64,000 bases of DNA from Fermentimonas sp. (lineage in GTDB: Bacteria > Bacteroidota > Bacteroidia > Bacteroidales > Dysgonomonadaceae). Where the stretch lies: NCBI GenBank assembly GCA_028709385.1, contig JAQVXD010000001.1:62001-126000 (forward strand), in the 5' to 3' direction. A program made the position numbers and the translations under genes. Under the pieces are notes generated by a model. It ran no database searches. It worked only from the letters and a program-made list of their open reading frames with translations, and was not told the origin of the DNA. How positions within the stretch are numbered: position 1 is the stretch's first letter; every line of letters starts with the position of its first letter. Below, in pieces: positions 34,258-44,333 of the stretch.

Positions 34258-35163
34258 TTATCTTAAAGGCTCAACAGTATAACCCTGACTTCTGAGTCCT
34301 TCTATCAAACCGACTTCACCCGGAAGGTGCAGGCACCCTACGGCAATAAATGAAGATTTATCGGCCATAATTGCCGGTAGTTTTTGCAGCCATTTACCAT
34401 TCCGGTCTCTGTTAATAGCATTCTTCTCTTCTTCTGTACTCGGGCAGGGGTCATTTGGTAATTCCTTCTCTGAGAGTTCATAAAGTGCATTAATATCATA
34501 AGAAAGATATGCAACCTGAAGTTCGTCCATTTGCTCTTTAAGCATTTCGGGATTCTTAACCATACACATCAGCAATTCTGCCTGACGCTCGGGAGTTTGT
34601 GAATTTAGTAGTACTTGGATCTGATCCTCAGTTGTTTCCAGTCCGACAACAGCTTTATTGCGTTTTAATGCTTCTTCCTGAAAGTGCTGATCCATGCTCA
34701 TATTATTTGACAGAGACGGATAATATTGTTGATAAAGACTTAAAGAAATTAAATTAGAAAGCAGAGCCGGCTTCATGGTTCCTAATTGATTCATGCCTGC
34801 CCCTACAAGATTTTTGAGAGTACTGTCAAGCAAAGCAATATCATCGTTAGGAAGTAGTGACTCATATGTTACTCCTTCAGGCAACATCGACTCCATTACT
34901 ATTTTCATCTGCATCTCAGACATATTACTCATGTCGAGTTCTCCAACAACTTGCTCTGTATTATCAAAAGCACTTTTCAGTCCGGGAACTGAATCAAGAA
35001 ATGTTGTGGGTACAAGGTGATGCGTTCCAAAAAGATATGAGGGATTTTTTAATCCGTTTCCGGAAATTTTCCAAAGCAGGGAGTTGTTGTCAACTTTTGA
35101 CTGACCTGTGCATGACAGCATCATTAATAATGCTGTTAAAGGCAGCAGTATTTTTTTGAACAT
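34258..35163 (-). CDS. TraB/GumN-family lipoprotein
   Basis: This 301-residue protein has a lipoprotein signal (LTALLMMLSC). The family start is LLWKISGNGLKNPSYLFGTHHLVP, which includes the conserved GTHH, and the typical ending IAVGCLHLPGEVGLIEGLRSQGYTVEPL has its GxxHLxGxxGL. TraB/GumN/Tiki-type proteins share a fold with metal-dependent proteases of the Tiki group, but the bacterial function is not settled. It is followed on the same strand by a small membrane protein 17 bases upstream in coordinates. Confidence 0.88.
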   Translation of the reverse strand: MFKKILLPLTALLMMLSCTGQSKVDNNSLLWKISGNGLKNPSYLFGTHHLVPTTFLDSVPGLKSAFDNTEQVVGELDMSNMSEMQMKIVMESMLPEGVTYESLLPNDDIALLDSTLKNLVGAGMNQLGTMKPALLSNLISLSLYQQYYPSLSNNMSMDQHFQEEALKRNKAVVGLETTEDQIQVLLNSQTPERQAELLMCMVKNPEMLKEQMDELQVAYLSYDINALYELSEKELPNDPCPSTEEEKNAINRDRNGKWLQKLPAIMADKSSFIAVGCLHLPGEVGLIEGLRSQGYTVEPLR

Positions 35164-35179
35164 AATATTTTTATTTGTT

Positions 35180-35488
35180 TTAAGCTAAATCTGCTTCAGT
35201 TGTGTCATTAAATGAGATGTCCTCTTTTCCTATTTTTAGTAAATCAAATAGTATCCAGAATATGGTAAAAGTAGGTATAACATCTGTAACAGGTAATAAC
35301 TCCTCAATGAAAGTAATTAATGAGGTGTATTTGCCTTTTTTATTGCCAAACATCTTGTAGCTTATTGATGCAGCTACCGGTGCCCATATTACATCAACAA
35401 AGGGACCTATTACAGGAATTGCAGCTGATGCCATTCCTATAGCATCGAGTAAAACACATTTGGCTAATTTTTTATACTTGTTACCCAT
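35180..35488 (-). CDS. Small conserved membrane protein of unknown function
   Basis: This 102-residue protein has two or three hydrophobic segments (LLDAIGMASAAIPVIGPFVDVIWAPVAA; ELLPVTDVIPTFTIFWILFDLL). The tail is acidic and polar (KIGKEDISFNDTTEADLA). I do not recognise a family with certainty. It lies in front of the TraB/GumN gene with 16 bases between, so the two may be co-transcribed. An inner-membrane location is likely. Confidence 0.7.
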   Translation of the reverse strand: MGNKYKKLAKCVLLDAIGMASAAIPVIGPFVDVIWAPVAASISYKMFGNKKGKYTSLITFIEELLPVTDVIPTFTIFWILFDLLKIGKEDISFNDTTEADLA

Positions 35489-35560
35489 GGGTAATTTTTT
35501 TTTAAAATAAATCAGGGAAAAATATTCCCTGATTTGTATTTTTTGCTGAATGAAAGTTTG

Positions 35561-36088
35561 TTAAGCTCCCTGAGCACCCTGAGTAGTGTTCAGCGGAGTG
35601 TAAGTCCTTGTTGCAAGTTCTTTGTCCATCATGTAAACACCAACTCCGTTGTCTCCTATAAGTTTTAAAGCATCTACCATGCCCTGAGCTGTTTCCTCTT
35701 CTTCTACCTGTTCATTTACAAACCATTGAAGCATATTTTCTGTAGCGTAATCATTTTCACTGCGTGCAATGGCTACCAGGTCGTTGATAAGAGAAGTTAC
35801 AACTTTTTCATGTTTTAATGTATCTTCAAATGCTTTTAATACTGTATCCCATGAAGTCTGTACTTCCTTAATTGGTTGTAATTCCACTTTGTTCCCTTTA
35901 GAAACCAGGTAGTTCATGAATTTAAGTGCATGATCCTGCTCTTCATGAAATTGCACTTTAAACCAGTTTGCAATGCCGGGCAATGCATTGTTTGCAAAAT
36001 GAGCCGACATAGAAAGATAGAGATATGCAGACCATAATTCGGCATTAATCTGCTTGTTGATTGCTGTTTCTAATTTTTTACTAATCAT
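35561..36088 (-). CDS. ftnA: Ferritin (non-heme iron storage)
   Basis: This 175-residue protein is a bacterial ferritin of the FtnA type. It oxidises Fe2+ and stores it as ferrihydrite in a 24-mer. The ferroxidase residues lie in NAELWSAYLYLSMSAHF (~17-33), HEEQDHALKFMNYL (~49-62) and the C-terminal helix FVNEQVEEEETAQGMVD (~124-140). The tail TYTPLNTTQGAQGA is unstructured. It stands alone and counters the FeoB uptake system of the same region. Confidence 0.95.
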   Translation of the reverse strand: MISKKLETAINKQINAELWSAYLYLSMSAHFANNALPGIANWFKVQFHEEQDHALKFMNYLVSKGNKVELQPIKEVQTSWDTVLKAFEDTLKHEKVVTSLINDLVAIARSENDYATENMLQWFVNEQVEEEETAQGMVDALKLIGDNGVGVYMMDKELATRTYTPLNTTQGAQGA

Positions 36089-36227
36089 ACTTGTGCTATT
36101 TGTTTATTTTGTTTCATATTATGTTAAAACGTTTCGATAAGAAAAAAGTTTAATAAATATACTCACTTTTATCATCTATAAAAAACTCTGATAAACAGTA
36201 TGTGAATAGAGATTTTAAATTTATTAC

Positions 36228-36235
36228 TATCTTTG
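36228..36235 (+). promoter_or_regulatory. -7 promoter box deciding the spt start
   Basis: TATCTTTG ends 12 bases before a possible GTG start at 36248 and 45 bases before the ATG at 36281. The GTG would leave almost no leader, so I chose the ATG. Confidence 0.6.
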
Positions 36236-36280
36236 TAGTATGGCTTCGTGGAAAAAAGATTTTTTATTAATTTTCTTCAA

Positions 36281-37471
36281 ATGAACTTGCTAAGAGAAAA
36301 AATGATGAAATATGATGCCCCGCAACGTGCGAAGGCAGCAGGAATCTACCCCTATTTCAGGGCTATTGAGAGTGATCAGGATACTGAGGTTGTCATAAAC
36401 GGAAAGAAAGTCCTGATGTTTGGTTCCAACGCATATTTAGGTCTGACAAATCACCCTAAGGTAATTGAGGCAGCAGTAGCAGCAACTAAAAAGTATGGGA
36501 CCGGAATGGCGGGCTCACGCTTCCTGAACGGTACTCTTGATATACATCTTGAGCTGGAAAGGAAATTGGCCAATTTTATGAATAAAGATGAAGCTGTTGT
36601 TTTCTCTACAGGTTTTTCTGTGAATGAAGGTGTGCTTGGCTGCCTTACCGGTCGTGAAGATTATATAATATGGGATGAAAGGGATCACGCTTCTATTATA
36701 GAGGGTTTACGTACATCTTTTTCTACGAAATATAAATTCAGGCATAATGATATGGGGCATCTTGAAAAGCAGCTTAAGCGCTGTGATGCCCAAAGCGTTA
36801 AGCTGATTGTGGTGGATGGTGTGTTTAGTATGGAAGGTGATTTGACTAATCTGCCTGAAATTGTGAAACTGGCTAAAAAGTATAATGCCAACATAATGGT
36901 TGATGAAGCCCATAGTTTAGGAGTCCTTGGTAAAAAGTACAGCGGTCGCGGAGTTTGTGACCACTTTGGCATACTGGATGATGTAGATCTGGTAATGGGT
37001 ACTTTCAGCAAGTCGCTTGCTTCAATCGGTGGTTTTATTGCAGGAGATTATTCTGTAGTCAACTACATAAGGCACAATGCAAGAACAAACATTTTCAGCG
37101 CAAGTATTACTCCTGCTGCAACTGCTGCGGCATCCGCAGCTCTCGATATTTTGAAGTCAGAGCCTGAAAGAGTGAAAAGGTTATGGGAGTTAACATATTA
37201 CGCAATTAATCAGTTTAAGGATAAAGGTTTTGAATTAGGACCAACATCTACCCCAATAATGCCGCTTTATGTAAGAGATAATGATAAGACATTCCTGATT
37301 ACCAAACTTCTGTTTGAAGAGGGTATATTTGTGAATCCTGTTGTTTCTCCCGGCGTATCACCGGGTGATACTCTTATTCGTTTCTCATTGATGGCTACCC
37401 ACACAAAGGAACAGATAGATTTTGCCATAGAACATATTACAAAAGTATTTAATAAATTAGATTTGTTATAG
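36281..37471 (+). CDS. spt: Serine palmitoyltransferase-type alpha-oxoamine synthase
   Basis: This 396-residue PLP enzyme condenses an amino acid with an acyl-CoA. GSNAYLGLTNHPKV (~48-61), DERDHAS with His136, VDEAHSLGVLG with Asp208, and GTFSKSLASIGGF with PLP-Lys244 are diagnostic of the family. The N-terminal region and the PVVSPGVSPGDTLIRFSLMATHT ending resemble the Bacteroides sphingolipid enzyme rather than KBL or BioF. This suggests the organism makes sphingolipids from serine and palmitoyl-CoA. The acyl-CoA ligase at 2122 could feed it, though that link is only inference. 2-Amino-3-ketobutyrate-CoA ligase is the main alternative. Confidence 0.82.
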   Translation: MNLLREKMMKYDAPQRAKAAGIYPYFRAIESDQDTEVVINGKKVLMFGSNAYLGLTNHPKVIEAAVAATKKYGTGMAGSRFLNGTLDIHLELERKLANFMNKDEAVVFSTGFSVNEGVLGCLTGREDYIIWDERDHASIIEGLRTSFSTKYKFRHNDMGHLEKQLKRCDAQSVKLIVVDGVFSMEGDLTNLPEIVKLAKKYNANIMVDEAHSLGVLGKKYSGRGVCDHFGILDDVDLVMGTFSKSLASIGGFIAGDYSVVNYIRHNARTNIFSASITPAATAAASAALDILKSEPERVKRLWELTYYAINQFKDKGFELGPTSTPIMPLYVRDNDKTFLITKLLFEEGIFVNPVVSPGVSPGDTLIRFSLMATHTKEQIDFAIEHITKVFNKLDLL

Positions 37472-37537
37472 TTCATTTCATGTTATAGTCATAAGAAACA
37501 ATGTTATTTAACATCAAGAAAGGGAGTCATTAGATAA

Positions 37538-39061
<1,524 letters not shown>

Positions 39062-39084
39062 CAGTAATCAGTTATAAATTTAAG

Positions 39085-39120
39085 AAAGGGGTTGAGGAGT
39101 TTACTTTTCAATCCCTTTTT
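39085..39120 (+). terminator. guaB terminator
   Basis: AAAGGGGTTGA and TCAATCCCTTT form an 11-bp stem with one G-T pair, followed by T residues. The hairpin overlaps the last codons of the convergent PCMT gene. Confidence 0.8.
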
Positions 39121-39856
39121 GCATTGGTACAAATATAAAGTCTCCGTGTAACGACTCATCAAAAGAATCTTCACCGGTGCGCTTTATAATTGTCATTTTT
39201 TGTCCCATTCTGCCACCTACAGGCACAACCATCCATCCACCGATACGTAATTGATACATTAGCTTTTCAGGAATTTCTTCAGGAGCTGCAGTTACAAGTA
39301 TTTTGTCGAAAGGGGCTTCATCGGGCAGACCTTCATAACCGTCGCCATAAAAAAGATGGGGATAGTATCCTAAAGAATTCAGAGTTTTTTTTGCTGACAG
39401 ATATAGTTCTTCAAATCTTTCTATACTGTACACATCAGCACCCATTTCAAACAATATTGCTGCCTGATAACCACTGCCGGTGCCTATTTCCAGAACTTTC
39501 TCGCCGGGCTTTATGCGAAGAAGCTCCGACTGATAGGCAACTGTAAATGGTTGTGATATAGTCTGTCCCCTCTCGATTGGCAGAGGACGGTCAAGATAGG
39601 CTGCTCCTCTTATCTCCTCGTCAACAAATTCATGTCTTGGAACAGTGGCTATAGCCTTTAGAACAAGCTGGTCTGAGATTCCTTTCTGTTCAAGCTGCTT
39701 TGCCAGCTTAGCAGCTTCGGTTGTCTGCTGAAAATTCATAATTACCTCTGAATTAGAATTTCTAGTTTTCGTTTTATTTGATGAGCAGGTAATTAGTCCC
39801 CCACAACAAAGTAGAATAGTGAACAGTGTGATACGATGTCTTTCTAATATTTCCAT
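39101..39856 (-). CDS. pcm: Protein-L-isoaspartate O-methyltransferase with lipoprotein signal
   Basis: This 251-residue protein carries the PCMT core: VPRHEFVDEEIRGAAYLDRPLPIERGQTISQPF (substrate loop) and VLEIGTGSGYQAAIL (SAM site). It should repair isoaspartyl residues using SAM. Unusually it begins with a lipoprotein-like signal (LFTILLCCGGLITC, Cys24) and a polar linker. A cytoplasmic start may exist at the internal Met in VIMNFQQTTEAAK (~residue 40). If the lipoprotein form is real, SAM supply outside the cytoplasm is a problem, so dual starts should be considered. Confidence 0.85.
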   Translation of the reverse strand: MEILERHRITLFTILLCCGGLITCSSNKTKTRNSNSEVIMNFQQTTEAAKLAKQLEQKGISDQLVLKAIATVPRHEFVDEEIRGAAYLDRPLPIERGQTISQPFTVAYQSELLRIKPGEKVLEIGTGSGYQAAILFEMGADVYSIERFEELYLSAKKTLNSLGYYPHLFYGDGYEGLPDEAPFDKILVTAAPEEIPEKLMYQLRIGGWMVVPVGGRMGQKMTIIKRTGEDSFDESLHGDFIFVPMQKGIEK

Positions 39857-39882
39857 CTTACAATCTGTTTACATTATTATTG

Positions 39883-39890
39883 CAAAGATA
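39883..39890 (-). promoter_or_regulatory. -7 promoter box for pcm
   Basis: The minus strand reads TATCTTTG, with its last base 27 bases upstream of the upstream pcm ATG at 39856. This position supports transcription that includes the signal-peptide start. Confidence 0.6.
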
Positions 39891-39987
39891 GTGTATTTCT
39901 GAACTTTAAGCCTATTTTTCACAGATTCTACAATTTTTAAAAGAAATGTCGTATATTTCGAACATCTATTAAAATGCGATTGAGTTT

Positions 39988-41157
39988 ATGAATAAAGATA
40001 TCCTGATATTAATTTTATTGATTTTTTCAATTCAAGGTTGTATGGATCAGAAAAACGATGTTGAGCAAGTAATCCGGGAAGTTCAGGAAAAATATGCACC
40101 TGATAAAAGAGTAGAAGTGTTTAATGCAGAATTATTGCACAAAGATAAAAGTGTTGTAGTTAAAGGTGAGACCACAAGCCGCGAAGCACATGAAGCACTG
40201 CTTAGTGAATTGAGAAAGATTTATCCTGAAATTGAAGACTCTGTCCGTCTGTTGCCTGATATTAGTTTAGGTGAAAAAACCGTGGGCGTTATCTATAACT
40301 CAACAGGCACTTTAAGGTCTGCTCCAAGATATAACGCAGAGCTGGTTTCACAGGCATTATTGGGTACAACCGTAAAAATTCTTGATGAGAAAAGAGGATG
40401 GCTTCGAGTACAGACACCTGACGGATATATAGGGTGGATGATGGGTTCGGTTAAGCCTATGACCCAAAAAGAACTGGATGAATATGATAATCAGCAGAAA
40501 ATTATTGTTACCAGCACTTTTGCAAATTCTTACGAAAAAGATAGTGATAAGTCGTTACCCGTGTCTGACCTTGTAATCGGAAATATTCTGAATCTCAAAT
40601 CTGAGACAGCAGGGTACTATGAGGTCACATATCCTGACGGGCGCATTGCTTTTATTAAATTAACTGATGCGGTGAAATTAACTGACTGGCAGGATAATAT
40701 AGAACTAACGGGTGAGAGTATAGTAAGCACTGCTTATAAATTTAAGGGTATACCATATCTTTGGGGCGGCACTTCTTCAAAAGGGCTTGATTGCAGCGGT
40801 TTTACCAAGTCAGTTTACTTTATGCATGGTATTATACTTGCAAGGGATGCATCCCAACAGGTTAAACAGGGCGAATTAGTAGATTCAGAAAGAGATTTCA
40901 GCAAACTCGTTCCGGGAGATCTGATATTTTTTGGTTCCAGGGCAAACTCATCTGCCGTTGTCGAAGGAGAAAACAATCAGGAGAGAGTTGTGCATGTCGG
41001 CATTTATATAGGGAACAACCATTTTATTCATGCCTCAGATAATATACATATCAGCAGTTTAAACCCGGAAGATGCTCTTTATGATCAATTTAATGCAGAC
41101 AGATATCTGCGAACTAAAAGATATATTGTTGACGGTAAGACCGTAAATGTTAATTGA
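39988..41157 (+). CDS. NlpC/P60 cysteine peptidase with SH3 domains (murein peptide endopeptidase)
   Basis: This 389-residue lipoprotein (signal ending IFSIQGC) has SH3-like domains (~95-155 and ~165-230) and a C-terminal NlpC/P60 domain. Catalytic Cys269 lies in KGLDCSGF and His336 in RVVHVGIY, with HFIHAS following. The arrangement matches the YkfC-type gamma-D-glutamyl-diamino-acid endopeptidases (dipeptidyl-peptidase VI), which release L-Ala-D-Glu from cell-wall peptides. The next gene, 19 bases on, is an Ala-Glu epimerase, which strongly supports this role. It would act in the periplasm. Confidence 0.9.
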   Translation: MNKDILILILLIFSIQGCMDQKNDVEQVIREVQEKYAPDKRVEVFNAELLHKDKSVVVKGETTSREAHEALLSELRKIYPEIEDSVRLLPDISLGEKTVGVIYNSTGTLRSAPRYNAELVSQALLGTTVKILDEKRGWLRVQTPDGYIGWMMGSVKPMTQKELDEYDNQQKIIVTSTFANSYEKDSDKSLPVSDLVIGNILNLKSETAGYYEVTYPDGRIAFIKLTDAVKLTDWQDNIELTGESIVSTAYKFKGIPYLWGGTSSKGLDCSGFTKSVYFMHGIILARDASQQVKQGELVDSERDFSKLVPGDLIFFGSRANSSAVVEGENNQERVVHVGIYIGNNHFIHASDNIHISSLNPEDALYDQFNADRYLRTKRYIVDGKTVNVN

Positions 41158-41176
41158 GTGATGCAATAATTTATAA

Positions 41177-42361
41177 ATGAATAGTATCAGTATGAATAAA
41201 GAACGACGCCACTTTATAAAATCCACTGCAATTGCAGCAGCTGCATTTACTGTACCATCTGTTGCATCTTACTCGAATAATATCATCTTTAGTTTCAATA
41301 AACAAAACAAATCCTCTTCTAAAATGAAACTATCTTGGACTCCTTATAATCTGCAGCTTAAACATACATTTACAATATCCGGATTTTCAAGAACAACTAC
41401 TCCGGTAGTGCTCACTAAGATTGAGTATGACGGACTTGTTGGTTATGGAGAAGCCTCTCTTCCGCCTTATTTAGGTGAATCACAGGCTTCTGTAATTGAC
41501 TTTCTGAAAAGAGTAGATTTGTCTGGTTTTAGTGATCCAACGCATATTGAGGAGATTGTTCATTATGTCGATTCAATAGCTATAAACAATACTGCTGCCA
41601 AAGCTTCCGTAGATATTGCTCTTCATGATCTTGCAGGTAAGATTATCAATTCTCCCTGGTATAAAATGTATGGTTTTGATAAAACAGATGTACCTGATAC
41701 AACTTTTACCATAGGTATTGATACAGATGAGGTTGTAAGAGAAAAAACCCTTGAAGCAGAGGATATGTTTAATATACTTAAAGTGAAAGTCGGAGGACCG
41801 GATGACAAAAGAATGATAAGTGCCATTCGTTCTGTAACTGATCTGCCATTGTCTGTTGATGCTAATCAGGGATGGACTGACCGGCTCCAGGCTTTAGATA
41901 TGATCTATTGGCTCAAAGAGCAGGACGTGGTGATGGTTGAACAACCTATGCCCAAGAATGATTTGGATAGTATAGCAAGGTTGACAGAGGTGAGTCCGCT
42001 TCCAATTTTTGCAGATGAATCTTTACAAAGACTTAGTGATATTGAGCGGTTGAAAGGTGTATTTTCAGGTATCAATATTAAACTGATGAAATGTACAGGC
42101 ATGAACGAAGCCATAAAGATGCGTAACCTGGCAAAAGCTTTGGGCATGAAAGTGATGATGGGTTGTATGACAGAAACATCTTGTGCAATTTCTGCCGCTT
42201 CACAGCTCTATTCGGGGATGGATTTTGCAGATCTTGACGGAGCGCTATTAATTAGTAACGACTGTTTTGATGGTGCCACTCTCAAGAATGGCAAAATAAT
42301 AGCATCAGATTTGCCGGGTATTGGTGTTACCCCAAACCGTGAACTGAGCTTCAGCCGTTAA
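41177..42361 (+). CDS. L-Ala-D/L-Glu epimerase with Tat signal (YkfB/YcjG-like)
   Basis: This 394-residue enolase-superfamily enzyme epimerises L-Ala-D-Glu to L-Ala-L-Glu. The muconate-lactonizing-type barrel shows LKVKVGGP (K202, K204), DANQGW (D228), EQPMP, ADESL and NIKLMKCTG (K302). The N-terminus is a twin-arginine signal (RRHFIKSTAIAAAAF), which most relatives in Proteobacteria and Firmicutes lack. It follows the endopeptidase gene closely, making an exported two-step murein-peptide route. The first Met at 41177 is followed by another five codons later. Confidence 0.88.
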   Translation: MNSISMNKERRHFIKSTAIAAAAFTVPSVASYSNNIIFSFNKQNKSSSKMKLSWTPYNLQLKHTFTISGFSRTTTPVVLTKIEYDGLVGYGEASLPPYLGESQASVIDFLKRVDLSGFSDPTHIEEIVHYVDSIAINNTAAKASVDIALHDLAGKIINSPWYKMYGFDKTDVPDTTFTIGIDTDEVVREKTLEAEDMFNILKVKVGGPDDKRMISAIRSVTDLPLSVDANQGWTDRLQALDMIYWLKEQDVVMVEQPMPKNDLDSIARLTEVSPLPIFADESLQRLSDIERLKGVFSGINIKLMKCTGMNEAIKMRNLAKALGMKVMMGCMTETSCAISAASQLYSGMDFADLDGALLISNDCFDGATLKNGKIIASDLPGIGVTPNRELSFSR

Positions 42362-42369
42362 TTCATTTA

Positions 42370-42762
42370 TTAAACAACCACCTCTTCAAATAACCGATCG
42401 AATGTTTTATCCAGATCATCTGTTTTTCCTGCATGAGTGGGGGATGTCTGAATTATTGTACTGCGAACTGCTGTAAGCCACCTGAACCTTTCCGGAATAT
42501 CCATTAAGGAAATCGGCTTGTAGTTAATATTTCCCTCAGCAATATGTTTGAATGTTTCCAAGCTGCTTATCACCTCTTCATATTCCAGGTCACCACACAT
42601 AAGATCGAATTTTTGAGTACAAAGGTGATATTTCAGACGAATATATTTTTCCTCTTTCGAAAAGAGTATAAGTCCGACATTGAAAAATTCCTCCCTCTCC
42701 ACCTTAGGCACCAGTCGGATAACAGCATAATGATATAATTTATCCTCTCGCATCTTTAGCAC
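42370..42762 (-). CDS. DUF3037 protein
   Basis: This 130-residue protein starts with YHYAVIRLVPKVEREEFFNVGLILFSKEEKYIRLKY, the typical DUF3037 beginning. It ends with a hydrophilic tail containing TIIQTSPTHAGKTDD. It has no known function. Its start overlaps the 3' end of the HipA-like kinase gene by 23 bases, a pairing that recurs in many bacteria, so the two products probably work together. It is cytoplasmic. Confidence 0.85.
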   Translation of the reverse strand: MLKMREDKLYHYAVIRLVPKVEREEFFNVGLILFSKEEKYIRLKYHLCTQKFDLMCGDLEYEEVISSLETFKHIAEGNINYKPISLMDIPERFRWLTAVRSTIIQTSPTHAGKTDDLDKTFDRLFEEVVV

Positions 42763-43546
42763 TATTTAGGAATATAGCAGAATTTGACAATCTTTTTGTA
42801 AGAAAATTATAGTAGATTTCCCTCACTTCATCCGGACTTTCATTTGTGTGGTCCCATTCAACCCAGTCATCCGGAATAAGGTTAACAACCTTTCTCAGTA
42901 TTTCGTCAGTTAGAATTTCATGTGCAAACTTATCAGCTTCGTCAAGCTTTGAGGCTTGCGACAAAAGTATATGATCTTTTACATAAGGGAACGGATTCAG
43001 AGCATTTGTGTCAAAATCTTTCCAGGAGTGATGAAAGTAGAAAGATGCACCATTATCAATAATCCACAGTTCCTGATGCCACCACAAGAGGTTACTGTTA
43101 TTGTGAGTGCGGTCGATATTTGTAGTAAATGCATCAAACCATACAATTATTGAAGCCAGTAACGGATCAATTTCTACTTTAGGATCGTAAGCCATTGCTC
43201 CTGACAGGTAGTGGAGTCCCAGATTAAGACCTATACTGCCTTTGAGCAGATCCTGAATCTCTTCATCACCTTCAGTACGGCCGAAATCCTCGTCCAGACA
43301 GGCAAAAACCAGTTCAGGAATATTTAATCCCAGCAAAGAAGCTATTTTTCCACCTAAAAGTTCAGATATCAGCATCTTGGTGCCATGTCCGGCACCACGG
43401 AATTTCAGCACATACTTGAACCCGTCGTCTGCTTCTGCTAACGCAGGCAGCGATCCTCCTTCACGCAGAGGGAGAATATATCGCGTAACATTAACGCTGC
43501 GTAATGATATATCTTTTGGCATCTTACACACAAAGATACTATCCAT
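42740..43546 (-). CDS. HipA-like kinase paired with DUF3037
   Basis: This 268-residue protein belongs to the compact HipA-like kinase group. It shows LPALAEADDGFKYVLKFRGAGHGTKMLISELLGGKIA (ATP-binding lysine region) and DAFTTNIDRTHNNSNLLWW, where D and N residues match the catalytic loop. WIIDNGASFYFH matches the metal-binding DxG position. It is shorter than E. coli HipA and has no HipB-like partner here; DUF3037 follows instead. A -7 box inside the first codons (43531-43538) suggests that the true start may be the Met at 43522 (MPKDISLRSV). Confidence 0.82.
   Translation of the reverse strand: MDSIFVCKMPKDISLRSVNVTRYILPLREGGSLPALAEADDGFKYVLKFRGAGHGTKMLISELLGGKIASLLGLNIPELVFACLDEDFGRTEGDEEIQDLLKGSIGLNLGLHYLSGAMAYDPKVEIDPLLASIIVWFDAFTTNIDRTHNNSNLLWWHQELWIIDNGASFYFHHSWKDFDTNALNPFPYVKDHILLSQASKLDEADKFAHEILTDEILRKVVNLIPDDWVEWDHTNESPDEVREIYYNFLTKRLSNSAIFLNSAKDARG
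43531..43538 (-). promoter_or_regulatory. -7 promoter box near the HipA-like gene start
   Basis: The minus strand reads TATCTTTG within codons 3-6 of the longest ORF. If used, it would give a nearly leaderless message starting close to the Met codon at 43522, and would separate this pair from pncA upstream. Confidence 0.45.
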
Positions 43547-43579
43547 AAATGATATTAGCTTTATTCATGGATGTTTATT

Positions 43580-44131
43580 TCAAATCACAATTATATCCTC
43601 AGATTCTATCAGTACGCAGCCTTTTGAAAACATATTATTCAGAGCTTCTTTCCCATCATTAGGACTGGCATTCACTGCAGCAATGGCATCAGTGATTACG
43701 AAGGTATGAATTCCATTCTTTACAGCATCAAGTGCACTCTCTTTTACACAATAGTCAGTTGTTAATCCACAAACATAAAGAGTTGTAATTTCATTGTCTT
43801 CAAGATACTTTGTAAATGATATGTTAGTTGCTTCAAATGCTGAGTAGCCGTCATCTTTGTTATCTATCCCTTTTTTTAGTTTCAGATCTATCTTTTCACT
43901 TTTAAGGTCAGGATGAAATTCTGCACCTTTTGTGCCGGCTACACAATGTACCGGCCATTTCTTAAAATGTACAGATTCCTCGGGATGCCAGTCTTGTGAC
44001 GAAATTACAAAATCAAACTTCTCAATCAGTTTATTAATTACAGGTACAACTTTATCTCCATCTTTTACTCCAAGTGCACCTCCCGGACAAAAGTCATTTT
44101 GAACATCAACAATTAGTAGAGCTGTTTTCAT
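43580..44131 (-). CDS. pncA: Nicotinamidase/pyrazinamidase
   Basis: This 183-residue cysteine hydrolase converts nicotinamide to nicotinate in NAD salvage. ALLIVDVQNDFCPGGALGV contains catalytic Asp9. SSQDWHPEESVHF holds the metal-binding residues, and VCGLTTDYCVKESALDA holds catalytic Cys128. The length is that expected for PncA. It is on the same strand as the HipA-like pair with 33 bases between. Confidence 0.93.
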   Translation of the reverse strand: MKTALLIVDVQNDFCPGGALGVKDGDKVVPVINKLIEKFDFVISSQDWHPEESVHFKKWPVHCVAGTKGAEFHPDLKSEKIDLKLKKGIDNKDDGYSAFEATNISFTKYLEDNEITTLYVCGLTTDYCVKESALDAVKNGIHTFVITDAIAAVNASPNDGKEALNNMFSKGCVLIESEDIIVI

Positions 44132-44205
44132 ACTATATTCCCCTTTACTTTTTTAATTATAACAAAAGAACTGAGAAGCTGTTCAAAGAGTGATTAAGGA
44201 AAAAA

Positions 44206-44303
44206 ATCACTAATTATAGTGATTGTTTCTTCATCCTAATTAATATTACTTTGCAAATTATCTTTGGTTAAAATAAGGTTTATATTAGAGTACTGTACTT
44301 TTG
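44206..44303 (+). promoter_or_regulatory. Upstream control region of the TonB-dependent receptor
   Basis: A 7-bp inverted repeat (ATCACTA-ATTA-TAGTGAT, 44206-44223) precedes two candidate -7 boxes, TATCTTTG at 44259-44266 and TACTTTTG at 44296-44303. The palindrome is placed as an operator would be. No known Fur or Zur consensus was recognised in it. Confidence 0.45.
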
Positions 44304-44333
44304 ACCCCAATTTATATAAATTAAAGTTCAAAT

